From Flavobacteriales bacterium (GTDB lineage Bacteria > Bacteroidota > Bacteroidia > Flavobacteriales_D > Crocinitomicaceae), in assembly GCA_947462695.1 (NCBI GenBank), contig CANHQC010000005.1, positions 1 to 17,043 on the forward strand: a stretch of 17,043 nt of DNA, given 5' to 3'. Below are positions 7,080 through 14,151 of this stretch, one piece after another (positions within the stretch are counted from its first letter, which is position 1; the number at the start of each line of letters is the position of its first letter). The notes beneath the pieces were generated by a model. That model was not told the origin of the DNA, made no database searches, and saw only the letters and a list, made by a program, of their open reading frames with translations. The translations under genes were made by a program, and so were the position numbers.

Positions 7080-9470
7080 TTACCTGTTGCGTTGAATTAT
7101 TTTTCGTAGTCGATCTATTAAAGAGCTTTGTCTTTCTTTTTCCTCGTAGTAACCATAACTATTTCCACCATAACCATAACCGTAACCGTAACCGTACTTG
7201 TCACTTTTCGATGGATTCACTGCGTTCAAAATAACATTGAGTTTATCAATTTGCTTCATTTCAAACAACTCTCTCACTCGATAAACAAAATTACGTTTAG
7301 AGAAATGTGATTTAAATACATAAATTGGAATGTCAGCTTCAGTCAAGTTTTTAACTCCGTCAGAAACAAGGCCTATTGGAGGATTGTCAATAATAATGAC
7401 ATCGTAACGCGTTTTGAGTTCTTGAACAATCTCTTTAAAACGATCACTTAATATGAGTTCTGAGGGATTTGGAGGTATCGGACCGGCAGTGATAAAATCC
7501 AACTGTTCAATGGGTGATCGCTGAATGCACTCATCAAGTTGAACCGCTCCAACAATAAGATTACTCATCCCCTTCGCATTCCCTGTATTAAAGGCGACAT
7601 GAATTTTAGGTTTGCGTAGATCCAAATCCAATATGACAGTTCGCTTACCTGACATCGCAATAATACCACCAAGATTTAACGCAACAAACGTTTTACCTTC
7701 GCCGGAAACGGAGGATGTTATTGCGATGGTTTGGTAATTCGGATTGATGTAGTTGAGGTTCGTTCGAATTTTTCTTAAGGATTCAGCAAGGTGACCTTTA
7801 GGTATTTCTTGTACCAAAAGTTCTGAAAACGCCTTCTGACTTCTAACTGCAGGAATACCTCCTAAAATTGTTGCTTTCGGCGGTAAAAGTTTCTTTAAAT
7901 CTTCCAATAAATTGATCTCATTAAATGTAAGGTACAAATAGACTAATAGAGCAAGCCCGATGAGTAAACCAAAAAATGAAAAGGAAGAAAAAATCAATTG
8001 CCTGTTGGGTGAAACAGGCGTACTATTGATAACTGGACGCGTTAAAATTCGATTGCTTGAAGCATAACCTGCATCAGAAATAGCATAAAGCACCTTCTTT
8101 TCAGTAAGCAAAGTAAAATACTTTTCATTGAGGTCTTGAATATTCTTCAATCGACCAAATTCCATTTTCTTTTCTGGTAACTGAAAATACTCTCCTTCTG
8201 TTGACACGAGTTGGGCTGTCAAACTTCGACTTGTATCTTTTAAACGATCAAGCACAATAGCAATCGTTTTACGTATGTTGGTTAACCTTGATTGAATGCG
8301 TTGATTTAATTCCTTTACCTCGTTATTTTCTTCAGTAACCTTAAAGAGAAGCGATTCTTTCCTTTCGAGTAGCCCCTGTAAATCGGTTAATTGACCAGAT
8401 AAAGATCCTTCAAAGCTTCTTCCATACATATCCGGAATCATGCGGTAAACTTCCAATCGATTCGGATCCGATTTTATCTTTGATTGAATTGAATTTAACG
8501 CACTTATTTCATCATCAACCTTGAACAACTGCTCCTGAACCGTTTTTATTTGTCCAGTTAAACTCATACCTAAGCCCTCTGGATCGGGTAAATTGGATTT
8601 ACGCTGAAACCACATCAAACTGTCTTTCGACTGTTTTAATTCATTGGAGAGTGAATCCAATTGTTTATCAATAAACGCAATAATCTTGTCCGAACCTTTT
8701 CGTTGGTTTTGGTCATCGTATTCAATAAACGCCTCAGCAACAGCTAACGCTAAATCCTTGCTTAACTCCGCATTAACGGTTTGCACCAACACCTGAATTG
8801 TTTTGGCCTCTGGATCAATGGGGTAAACCTGCAAAGAAGGCAAGTATCGAGCAGCATAACTTTGTAGGCTGTTGAATACAAAGTATAAATTGTTTTCTTC
8901 ACTTTCTTTCTCTAATTCAGCTGGTGAATCCGATTTTAAAATAATATCAAAATGCTGACAAGACAATCGCTTATTCAATCGAGTAGAATAAGCGAAACTT
9001 CGACCGTAAAGCGAATAACTCAATTTTACTTTACCATTTTCGAAATGCACATCTATCGGAACGTTAATAAGACTAGAATCTTTCAACTCGAACGGCTGAA
9101 CGAAAAACGTACTCGATTTGTATTTCTCTTCTGTTAAAACACTTCCTTTTGAATATAAGCTGACGTGGTAATTGATTTTCTTTACTGCCTGTTCAAATAA
9201 TAATTCAGATCGCATCAATTCAATTTGGGAGGGAATGTCATTATCAATTTTTGAATTGATATTTTCGATCTGTAAAATTTCTTTGGCGTTATCTTGATTG
9301 TCAAGCTGAAGCACCAAAGAAGACTCATATACCGGTTTCGTGTAGCGTAAATAAGTATAGGCGATAAAGAAAAATAACCCTACAAAAAGCACTGGCCATA
9401 TCCAATACCTTTTTAGTATCGTCTTTAAAATGACCGCATCAAAATCTTTATTTATAAGTACCTTACTCAC
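7080..9470 (-). CDS. Wzc-like polysaccharide co-polymerase with C-terminal BY-type tyrosine kinase
   Basis: This 796-residue inner-membrane protein combines a Wzz-type chain-length domain with a cytoplasmic autokinase, and in the known family controls polymerisation and export of capsule or exopolysaccharide. Membrane helices lie at about 23-42 and 491-513, with a periplasmic region rich in predicted coiled coil (about 250-460) between them. The kinase has Walker A SVSGEGKT (587-594), Walker A' ILDLDLR (613-619) and Walker B VIIID (691-695). The tail carries eight tyrosines within residues 759-775, mostly as alternating Tyr-Gly, the usual kind of autophosphorylation cluster. The start is GTG at 9470, overlapping the TAG of the export lipoprotein by one base (TAGTG); rfbC starts one base after this stop. 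The order export lipoprotein then Wzc matches known wza-wzc arrangements, although no wzb phosphatase lies between them. Confidence 0.93.
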   Translation of the reverse strand: MSKVLINKDFDAVILKTILKRYWIWPVLFVGLFFFIAYTYLRYTKPVYESSLVLQLDNQDNAKEILQIENINSKIDNDIPSQIELMRSELLFEQAVKKINYHVSLYSKGSVLTEEKYKSSTFFVQPFELKDSSLINVPIDVHFENGKVKLSYSLYGRSFAYSTRLNKRLSCQHFDIILKSDSPAELEKESEENNLYFVFNSLQSYAARYLPSLQVYPIDPEAKTIQVLVQTVNAELSKDLALAVAEAFIEYDDQNQRKGSDKIIAFIDKQLDSLSNELKQSKDSLMWFQRKSNLPDPEGLGMSLTGQIKTVQEQLFKVDDEISALNSIQSKIKSDPNRLEVYRMIPDMYGRSFEGSLSGQLTDLQGLLERKESLLFKVTEENNEVKELNQRIQSRLTNIRKTIAIVLDRLKDTSRSLTAQLVSTEGEYFQLPEKKMEFGRLKNIQDLNEKYFTLLTEKKVLYAISDAGYASSNRILTRPVINSTPVSPNRQLIFSSFSFFGLLIGLALLVYLYLTFNEINLLEDLKKLLPPKATILGGIPAVRSQKAFSELLVQEIPKGHLAESLRKIRTNLNYINPNYQTIAITSSVSGEGKTFVALNLGGIIAMSGKRTVILDLDLRKPKIHVAFNTGNAKGMSNLIVGAVQLDECIQRSPIEQLDFITAGPIPPNPSELILSDRFKEIVQELKTRYDVIIIDNPPIGLVSDGVKNLTEADIPIYVFKSHFSKRNFVYRVRELFEMKQIDKLNVILNAVNPSKSDKYGYGYGYGYGGNSYGYYEEKERQSSLIDRLRKIIQRNR
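7168..7197 (-). repeat. In-frame hexanucleotide tandem repeat coding for Tyr-Gly units
   Basis: On the plus strand five units of CC(A/G)TAA follow one another, two with A and three with G, the last ending in C. On the coding strand they read as alternating TAC/TAT and GGT, giving the YGYGYGYGYG stretch of the kinase tail. The unit is six bases, so gain or loss of copies would not shift the frame. Confidence 0.85.
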
Positions 9471-10240
9471 TATTTCAAATTCGAAATTACTGTAAATATT
9501 ACAAGCGCACTTGAAAATATGGATATTACAGGTGCAATCTCTTTAACAATTCCTTGAGCCAATTGCGGCACTGGCTCTATGTAAATGTAATCGTTGGCTT
9601 GCAATACAAGGTCAGCATACTTCAACCCATCGATTGTTGAAAGATCAATCGTATAGACCCTCCTTATTCCATTTTCTCGGCGCATAATTTTTATTGAATT
9701 TGCTTTTCCTCTTTCTGTGATTCCTCCAGATTGAGCTAACGCCTCCATTAAGGTTGTGTTTTCATTTATCAATTGCACCACTGATGCTTTACCAGCCTCT
9801 CCAGGAAAAATTACTACGCGTTTATTTATTATCTTAACCTGTACGAAGGGGTCTTGAAAAGAACTCGAAAATAATGCTTGAAGTGTATCTTCAAATTGCT
9901 CAACGGTCAATCCTTCAGCCTGAACATAACCCAAAACAGGTAATTCAACTTTTCCATTTTTGCGAACAACAAAATCGGATGCATTTCCAGCACCTTGCAT
10001 ACCATTAGCGCCGCCATTAATTCCGCTTAACTGATTAATCAACTGAGACCCATCATTTGTAGAGAGTGTGAATGTCAGCCTGTCTTCAATCGATATGCGG
10101 TAATCCGTTTTGGGATACATTGGAATAGTATCTGATAACGCTTGTTCACCTTTTGGGGATTTAAACATAATACTTGAATTTATCCCACATGACTGGAGTA
10201 AAATGATCAAAGAAAGAAAACTGATTATCTTTCCAATCAT
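9470..10240 (-). CDS. Wza-like polysaccharide export outer-membrane lipoprotein
   Basis: This 256-residue protein belongs to the polysaccharide export (Wza/GfcE) family, which forms the outer-membrane exit channel and a periplasmic funnel that docks to Wzc. The start at 10240 gives a compact lipoprotein signal, MIGKIISFLSLIILLQSC, with Cys18 as the lipid site. An in-frame ATG at 10273 would add 11 residues and overlap the upstream gene by 17 bases; it cannot be excluded. AAAGG stands three bases before the chosen ATG, which is unusual here and supports it. The Poly_export domain (about 43-135: YRISIEDRLTF, VVRKNGKVELPVLGYV, DPFVQVKI) is followed by one SLBB-like region (about 140-225, LMEALAQSGGIT). 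A C-terminal hydrophobic helix (about 235-254) corresponds in position to the helix that forms the Wza outer-membrane pore. It is coupled to the kinase gene by a one-base overlap. Confidence 0.9.
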   Translation of the reverse strand: MIGKIISFLSLIILLQSCGINSSIMFKSPKGEQALSDTIPMYPKTDYRISIEDRLTFTLSTNDGSQLINQLSGINGGANGMQGAGNASDFVVRKNGKVELPVLGYVQAEGLTVEQFEDTLQALFSSSFQDPFVQVKIINKRVVIFPGEAGKASVVQLINENTTLMEALAQSGGITERGKANSIKIMRRENGIRRVYTIDLSTIDGLKYADLVLQANDYIYIEPVPQLAQGIVKEIAPVISIFSSALVIFTVISNLK

Positions 10241-10256
10241 CGGCCTTTCACTCAAT

Positions 10257-11453
10257 TTAACGTCTATTTTCATGCACTAATTTTCGGTACAATTTATCCA
10301 TATCATTCACAAGTCGCGTGTAATGGAACGACCCTTCTACGTGAGTCCAACCATTTTGTGACAAAAATTCGCGTTTTTTTTCATTTTCCACGAGTTCGAG
10401 TAGAGATGATGCAAACTTTTCTGTGTCATTTGAAGGTGAAAGTATCGCGGTAACCCCTTCATTTACGCAGTCTCTTACCCCTCCCACATCTGTTGCGAGA
10501 ATTGCGACGCCTGAAGCTTGTGCTTCAATTAAACTTACGGGTGTTCCTTCATTCGTTGATGTCAAACAAATCAAATCCATTCCAGCATTGAACGTTGCAA
10601 TGTCCTTTATCCATGAAGTCATAACCCAATTCATGTCTGAAAATCGATCATTTAATTCGCGTACCTCCTCAGCAATCCAATCGTACTCAGAACCATCACC
10701 GACAATAAAAAACATACATTTTACATTTGTTTGCTCTGCAACCAAACGCGTCGCATCAAGAAACATCCGGTGATTTTTTATTGGGGCCAAGCGACCAACA
10801 ATAGCGACTGCAATCACATCTGTACCAATACCATATTGTGTTCTAATCTCTTGTCGAGCTTCTTCCTTTTTAATTTTAAATCGGATTAAATCAAAACCCA
10901 ACGGCAGCACAATACATTTTGAGGACGGCACAACTTTATGCACGTGAACCAATTCCTCTTTTTGAATCGGCGATATGGCTATGATAGCCGTGCTTTTCTT
11001 TGCGAAAACACGCTCAATTGTCTTGAATAACTGTGTTTTTAAAGAAGAAAAGTAGGAGTGAAAAACATGCCCATGAAACGTATGGACAACAATTGGAATG
11101 CCAAGACTTATAGCCGCCAATCGACCGAGAACACCCGCTTTTGATGCATGCGTATGCACAATGTCTGGTCGAAATTCCCGCATCATTTTCCTTATCTTTA
11201 AAAAAGCCTTCACATCACTCACCAAACTTGGTTTCCTTTTCATTTCTTCAATGAGGTGAGGTGTCACGTTGTATTGATCAAGAATATAAAGTGAATCAGA
11301 TTCATCTTTTTCTGGAAGTCCTCCTAACAAGAGGGTTTCAAAGTCATCAGGCAAGTAACGCGTCAAAAATGTTGCATTATATGTAGGACCACCGATATTG
11401 AATCGATTAATGATCCGCATTACTTTTATTTTCTTCTTTTCGGTCGTTTGCAT
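10257..11453 (-). CDS. Family 4 glycosyltransferase (GT-B fold)
   Basis: This 398-residue cytoplasmic enzyme should transfer a sugar from a nucleotide donor onto a growing lipid-linked glycan. The N-terminal half opens with VMRIINRFNIGGP, whose glycine turn is typical of GT4, and contains DIVHTHASKAGVLGRLAA from about 97. The C-terminal half has the donor-binding VGRLAPIKNH (about 219-228) and the EX7E motif EGTPVSLIE at 302-310, followed by ASGVAILATDVGG. The ATG at 11453 was chosen; an in-frame TTG at 11492 would add 13 residues (MYKLSTLHTPVLK) that do not resemble the family start. Donor and acceptor sugars cannot be told from sequence. It is the first gene of the export group and precedes the export lipoprotein by 16 bp (or overlaps it), so it probably extends the polysaccharide begun by the WecA-like enzyme. 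Confidence 0.9.
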   Translation of the reverse strand: MQTTEKKKIKVMRIINRFNIGGPTYNATFLTRYLPDDFETLLLGGLPEKDESDSLYILDQYNVTPHLIEEMKRKPSLVSDVKAFLKIRKMMREFRPDIVHTHASKAGVLGRLAAISLGIPIVVHTFHGHVFHSYFSSLKTQLFKTIERVFAKKSTAIIAISPIQKEELVHVHKVVPSSKCIVLPLGFDLIRFKIKKEEARQEIRTQYGIGTDVIAVAIVGRLAPIKNHRMFLDATRLVAEQTNVKCMFFIVGDGSEYDWIAEEVRELNDRFSDMNWVMTSWIKDIATFNAGMDLICLTSTNEGTPVSLIEAQASGVAILATDVGGVRDCVNEGVTAILSPSNDTEKFASSLLELVENEKKREFLSQNGWTHVEGSFHYTRLVNDMDKLYRKLVHENRR

Positions 11454-11574
11454 TTTCAGAACTGGTGTATGCAACGTACTCAACTTATACAAATTGCATG
11501 ATTAGTGTTGAAAAAAAACTTAGTCTAATGAAAATGATAGGTCAGAAATAGAGAATTTTGAAAAAATCAACGCA
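11454..11574. other. Divergent intergenic region between the glycosyltransferase and dacB
   Basis: This 121 bp AT-rich region separates two divergent starts and should hold promoters for both the export operon and dacB. An eight-A run lies at 11511-11518. I find no clean TTG / 19-21 bp / TAnnTTTG pair on either strand. The nearest matches are GAATTTTG at 11553-11560 (plus), which is too close to the dacB ATG, and TAAGTTTT on the minus strand without a proper upstream element. No hairpin or RNA gene is evident. Confidence 0.5.
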
Positions 11575-13041
11575 ATGAAATTACCTATTATAATTCTATT
11601 AACGCTTCTACTCTTAGGGATTTGCAGAAATAGTTGGAGTCAACAGCAAATGACTCAAGCCATAACAGAATTCCGATCATCCCCAGAATTTAAGCATGCG
11701 AGTATTTCTTTTCTTGCGATTGACTCTGAAAGCAATCAAGTTATTGCGGAATTGAATCCAGATTTAAGTATAGCCAGCGCCTCAACAGTTAAACTTTTCT
11801 CAACGGCTGCAGCATTGGAATTAATTGGTCCAAACTATCAACCTGAAACTAGAATCTACATCGATGGTTCAATTGAAAATGGTGTGCTCAAAGGTAATGT
11901 TTGGATACGCGGTGGTGGTGATCCATCCTTAGGAAGCAGGTATTTCAATTCTATCGGTAAGCAAAGTGATTTTTTAGATAAATGGGTGGAATCAATTAAA
12001 TCACTTGGAATTCAATCAATTACTGGCTCTGTAATTGCAGATGGATCTGGTTTCTCATACGACGGTGTTCCAGACGGATGGAGCTGGAATGATATTGGTA
12101 ATTATTATGGCGCCGGACCATCCGGAATTTGTCTTTTCGATAATATGGTTAGTTACTATTTTAAAACAGGGTCTACAGCAGGCTCTCCAACCGCGCTTCA
12201 ATCAACGTTTCCTGAAGTGGAAAAATTGGTTTTTCGCAATCGGATTAAATCCGAAAAAGTGAATGGGGACAATTCTTATTTGTACGGCGGACCTTATTCC
12301 CTCGATCGATTCGGAAAAGGTTCGCTTCCTTTAAACCAAACGTCATTTGAAGTTAAAGGAAGTATGCCTGATCCTGAGTATCAATTGGCAATTGAATTCG
12401 CTAAAAAAATAGTCGCCTCAGGAATTAAACTTAGCGGTCAAGCCAAGGGTATAAGAACATCGTTTGAAGAATATCAACCTCGTTATGACAGCACCAAGCA
12501 ACTCATTCATACCCATTTGGGCGCAAGCATAAAAGAAATAGTTGGATGGACAAACCTTAAAAGTGTTAACCTGTTTGCCGAACAACTCCTTTTTCTCATT
12601 TCTTACCACAAAACAGGATACGGTTCAACCGAAAAAGGAATTGAACTTTTAACTGATTGGCTTTCTAACCGGCAACAATTAAGTGGATTAATCCTAAAAG
12701 ATGGCAGTGGCTTGTCGCGCAGCAACGGAATTACGGCAAAAAATTACGTTGATCTTCTGAGCGGAATCATGAAATCTACAAACTACAACAGTTACTTCAA
12801 TTCTTTACCTGTTTCTGGAAAAACGGGTACATTGACTTCATTGTGCGATGATCAACCCTGCCAAGGGAGAGTAATAGCGAAGAGCGGAACGATGTCACGC
12901 ATTAAATCATATGCTGGTTACATCCATTCAAACAGTGGTAAAAAGATTGTCTTTGCTTTAATCGTTCAAAACTTTGATGGTGGAAGCTCCAGAACTGTCG
13001 ATAGAATGGAAAAGCTATTCAATTCATTAATTACCTTGTAA
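11575..13041 (+). CDS. dacB: D-alanyl-D-alanine carboxypeptidase/endopeptidase, PBP4 type (peptidase S13)
   Basis: This 488-residue penicillin-binding protein should remove the terminal D-Ala from peptidoglycan stem peptides and may also cut cross-links in the periplasm. It begins with a signal peptide, about residues 1-22 (MKLPIIILLTLLLLGICRNS, then WSQ). The three S13 motifs are visible: SxxK as S70-T-V-K73, SxN as S330-V-N332, and the third motif as K436-S-G438 within AKSGTMSRIKSYAGY, where many PBPs have KTG. A literal KTG at about 416-418 (SGKTGTL) aligns with the LPLAG.DGSL region of PBP4 and is not the active-site motif. DGSGLSRSN at 376-384 is also family-typical. Length matches PBP4 with its inserted domains. 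The gene is divergent from the glycosyltransferase, and its last 15 bases overlap the end of ddl on the other strand. Confidence 0.92.
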   Translation: MKLPIIILLTLLLLGICRNSWSQQQMTQAITEFRSSPEFKHASISFLAIDSESNQVIAELNPDLSIASASTVKLFSTAAALELIGPNYQPETRIYIDGSIENGVLKGNVWIRGGGDPSLGSRYFNSIGKQSDFLDKWVESIKSLGIQSITGSVIADGSGFSYDGVPDGWSWNDIGNYYGAGPSGICLFDNMVSYYFKTGSTAGSPTALQSTFPEVEKLVFRNRIKSEKVNGDNSYLYGGPYSLDRFGKGSLPLNQTSFEVKGSMPDPEYQLAIEFAKKIVASGIKLSGQAKGIRTSFEEYQPRYDSTKQLIHTHLGASIKEIVGWTNLKSVNLFAEQLLFLISYHKTGYGSTEKGIELLTDWLSNRQQLSGLILKDGSGLSRSNGITAKNYVDLLSGIMKSTNYNSYFNSLPVSGKTGTLTSLCDDQPCQGRVIAKSGTMSRIKSYAGYIHSNSGKKIVFALIVQNFDGGSSRTVDRMEKLFNSLITL

Positions 13042-13995
13042 CTCAGCTTCGAATATTTCGGTCCAGAAATTAGTAATTGTTTGACCTGCACAATCGATCA
13101 TTTGCGGGACAATACTTGCAGGAGAAAAGCCAGGGGTTGTATTGACTTCGATGACATGTGGTACATCATCCACCACCATAAAATCTATCCGTGCAATTGA
13201 CCGTAAATTCAATAAACTATATACTTTTTTCGCCGTCTCTTGAACTCGGATTGTCATTTCAGGTGAAATTCGCGCAGGTGTGATTTCTTGTGATTGACCA
13301 AGGTACTTCGCGTTGTAATCAAAAAACTCATTTTCCGATGCGATTTCAGTTAGTGGCAGCGCCGTCATACCTGTTTTGGTCCGATATACACCGCATGTAA
13401 CTTCAGTTCCATCTAAAAAAGATTCAATGACTACCGATCTTCCTTCTTGAAATGCTTGTTCCAATGCACCGCGAATTCCATCCGCCGTCTTGACTTTAGA
13501 AATTCCGAAAGAAGAACCCGAATCCGATGGTTTAACGAACAGAGGTAACCCAAGTTGACTGACAATTTCTTCCGCTGAAAACTGATCGATATGTGTAGTG
13601 AAAATCGATTTTGCCACTGGGATTCCAAAACCATTCAAAAATTGGTTGCAGTACCATTTATCAAAAGACAATGCGGATGGAAGTGGCCCTGAATTCACGT
13701 AAGGAATGTTATGCATTTCCAATAGCGCTTGAATTTTTCCGTTTTCACCTGGATCACCATGGATATAAACCAAGCCTACATCTATTCTAGTCTTGATTTC
13801 ATCTTGAATGATCATTGTGTTTAAATCAAATGGCACGCGTTTTTCTGGTAAAATAGCCTCCCATCCACCTTTACTTACCTGAATACGAATAGGTTGATAA
13901 CCCTCTGGAAAATGTTGTTCGATTGTCTGTGCACTTTTCATCGAAATTTCCCATTCAGAAGAAAAGCCACCGCAAAAAATACCCACCGTCTTCAT
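13027..13995 (-). CDS. ddl: D-alanine--D-alanine ligase
   Basis: Ddl joins two D-alanines with ATP to make the dipeptide used at the end of the peptidoglycan stem. The start at 13995 gives 322 residues, normal for Ddl, and puts the conserved GGFSSEWEIS, with Glu14, at the N-terminus. A longer in-frame start at 14052 adds 19 unrelated residues. Other visible features are IHGDPGENGKIQALLE (79-94), which corresponds to the HGxxGEDG motif; the ATP-grasp segment LPLFVKPSDSGSSFGISKV (150-168); and ARIDFMVVDD, then VIEVNTTPGFSP (281-292), which holds the metal and substrate residues. The dipeptide-forming loop residues look intact. A weak promoter-like pair lies upstream on the minus strand (TTG at 14047-14049, 22 bp, TAGATTTA at 14017-14024). 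It overlaps dacB tail to tail by 15 bases. A D-Ala-D-Lac variant cannot be fully ruled out by eye. Confidence 0.94.
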   Translation of the reverse strand: MKTVGIFCGGFSSEWEISMKSAQTIEQHFPEGYQPIRIQVSKGGWEAILPEKRVPFDLNTMIIQDEIKTRIDVGLVYIHGDPGENGKIQALLEMHNIPYVNSGPLPSALSFDKWYCNQFLNGFGIPVAKSIFTTHIDQFSAEEIVSQLGLPLFVKPSDSGSSFGISKVKTADGIRGALEQAFQEGRSVVIESFLDGTEVTCGVYRTKTGMTALPLTEIASENEFFDYNAKYLGQSQEITPARISPEMTIRVQETAKKVYSLLNLRSIARIDFMVVDDVPHVIEVNTTPGFSPASIVPQMIDCAGQTITNFWTEIFEAELQGN

Positions 13996-14099
13996 GCTTT
14001 TGTTTTTATGCGAATTTAAATCTAAGAACGACATTTTAACTCGAGGCAACAAAAGCTTTTAACGAACCAATTGTTCATTGCTCAAAAAATCAAATTTGA

Positions 14100-14129
14100 T
14101 TGTTCAAAGAAGGAGTATTCGTATTTTTG
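14100..14129 (+). promoter_or_regulatory. Predicted Bacteroidota housekeeping promoter for the acyltransferase gene
   Basis: TTG at 14100-14102, a 19-base spacer and TATTTTTG at 14122-14129 match the known Bacteroidota -33/-7 form (TTG, about 19 bp, TAnnTTTG) exactly. Transcription would begin near 14135, leaving a leader of under 20 bases before the ATG at 14152. The site also argues against a start further upstream than 14152. Confidence 0.55.
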
Positions 14130-14151
14130 TTTTGTCTCATTACTTATACGC

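Noticed and set aside
7168..7197. Possible CRISPR-like or regulatory repeat
   Set aside because: The units are six bases, contiguous and in frame, and encode Tyr-Gly. There are no spacers.
6536..11453. Polysaccharide cluster as a recently acquired island
   Set aside because: No mobile element, tRNA, direct-repeat boundary or obvious change in base composition is seen at either end, and the genes join smoothly to transglycosylase and uvrA.
12826..12834. A literal KTG motif (SGKTGTL) in DacB that could be taken as the third active-site motif
   Set aside because: It falls where PBP4 proteins have LPLAG.DGSL, about 20 residues before the real site. The KSGTMSR segment followed by the SYAGY strand fits the KTG position.
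13996..14052. Longer N-terminus for Ddl
   Set aside because: Ddl proteins normally begin a few residues before the GG.SSE.E motif, which the ATG at 13995 satisfies.
14071..14151. TTG start at 14071 for the acyltransferase
   Set aside because: It lies upstream of the predicted promoter, and the added residues do not resemble the family.
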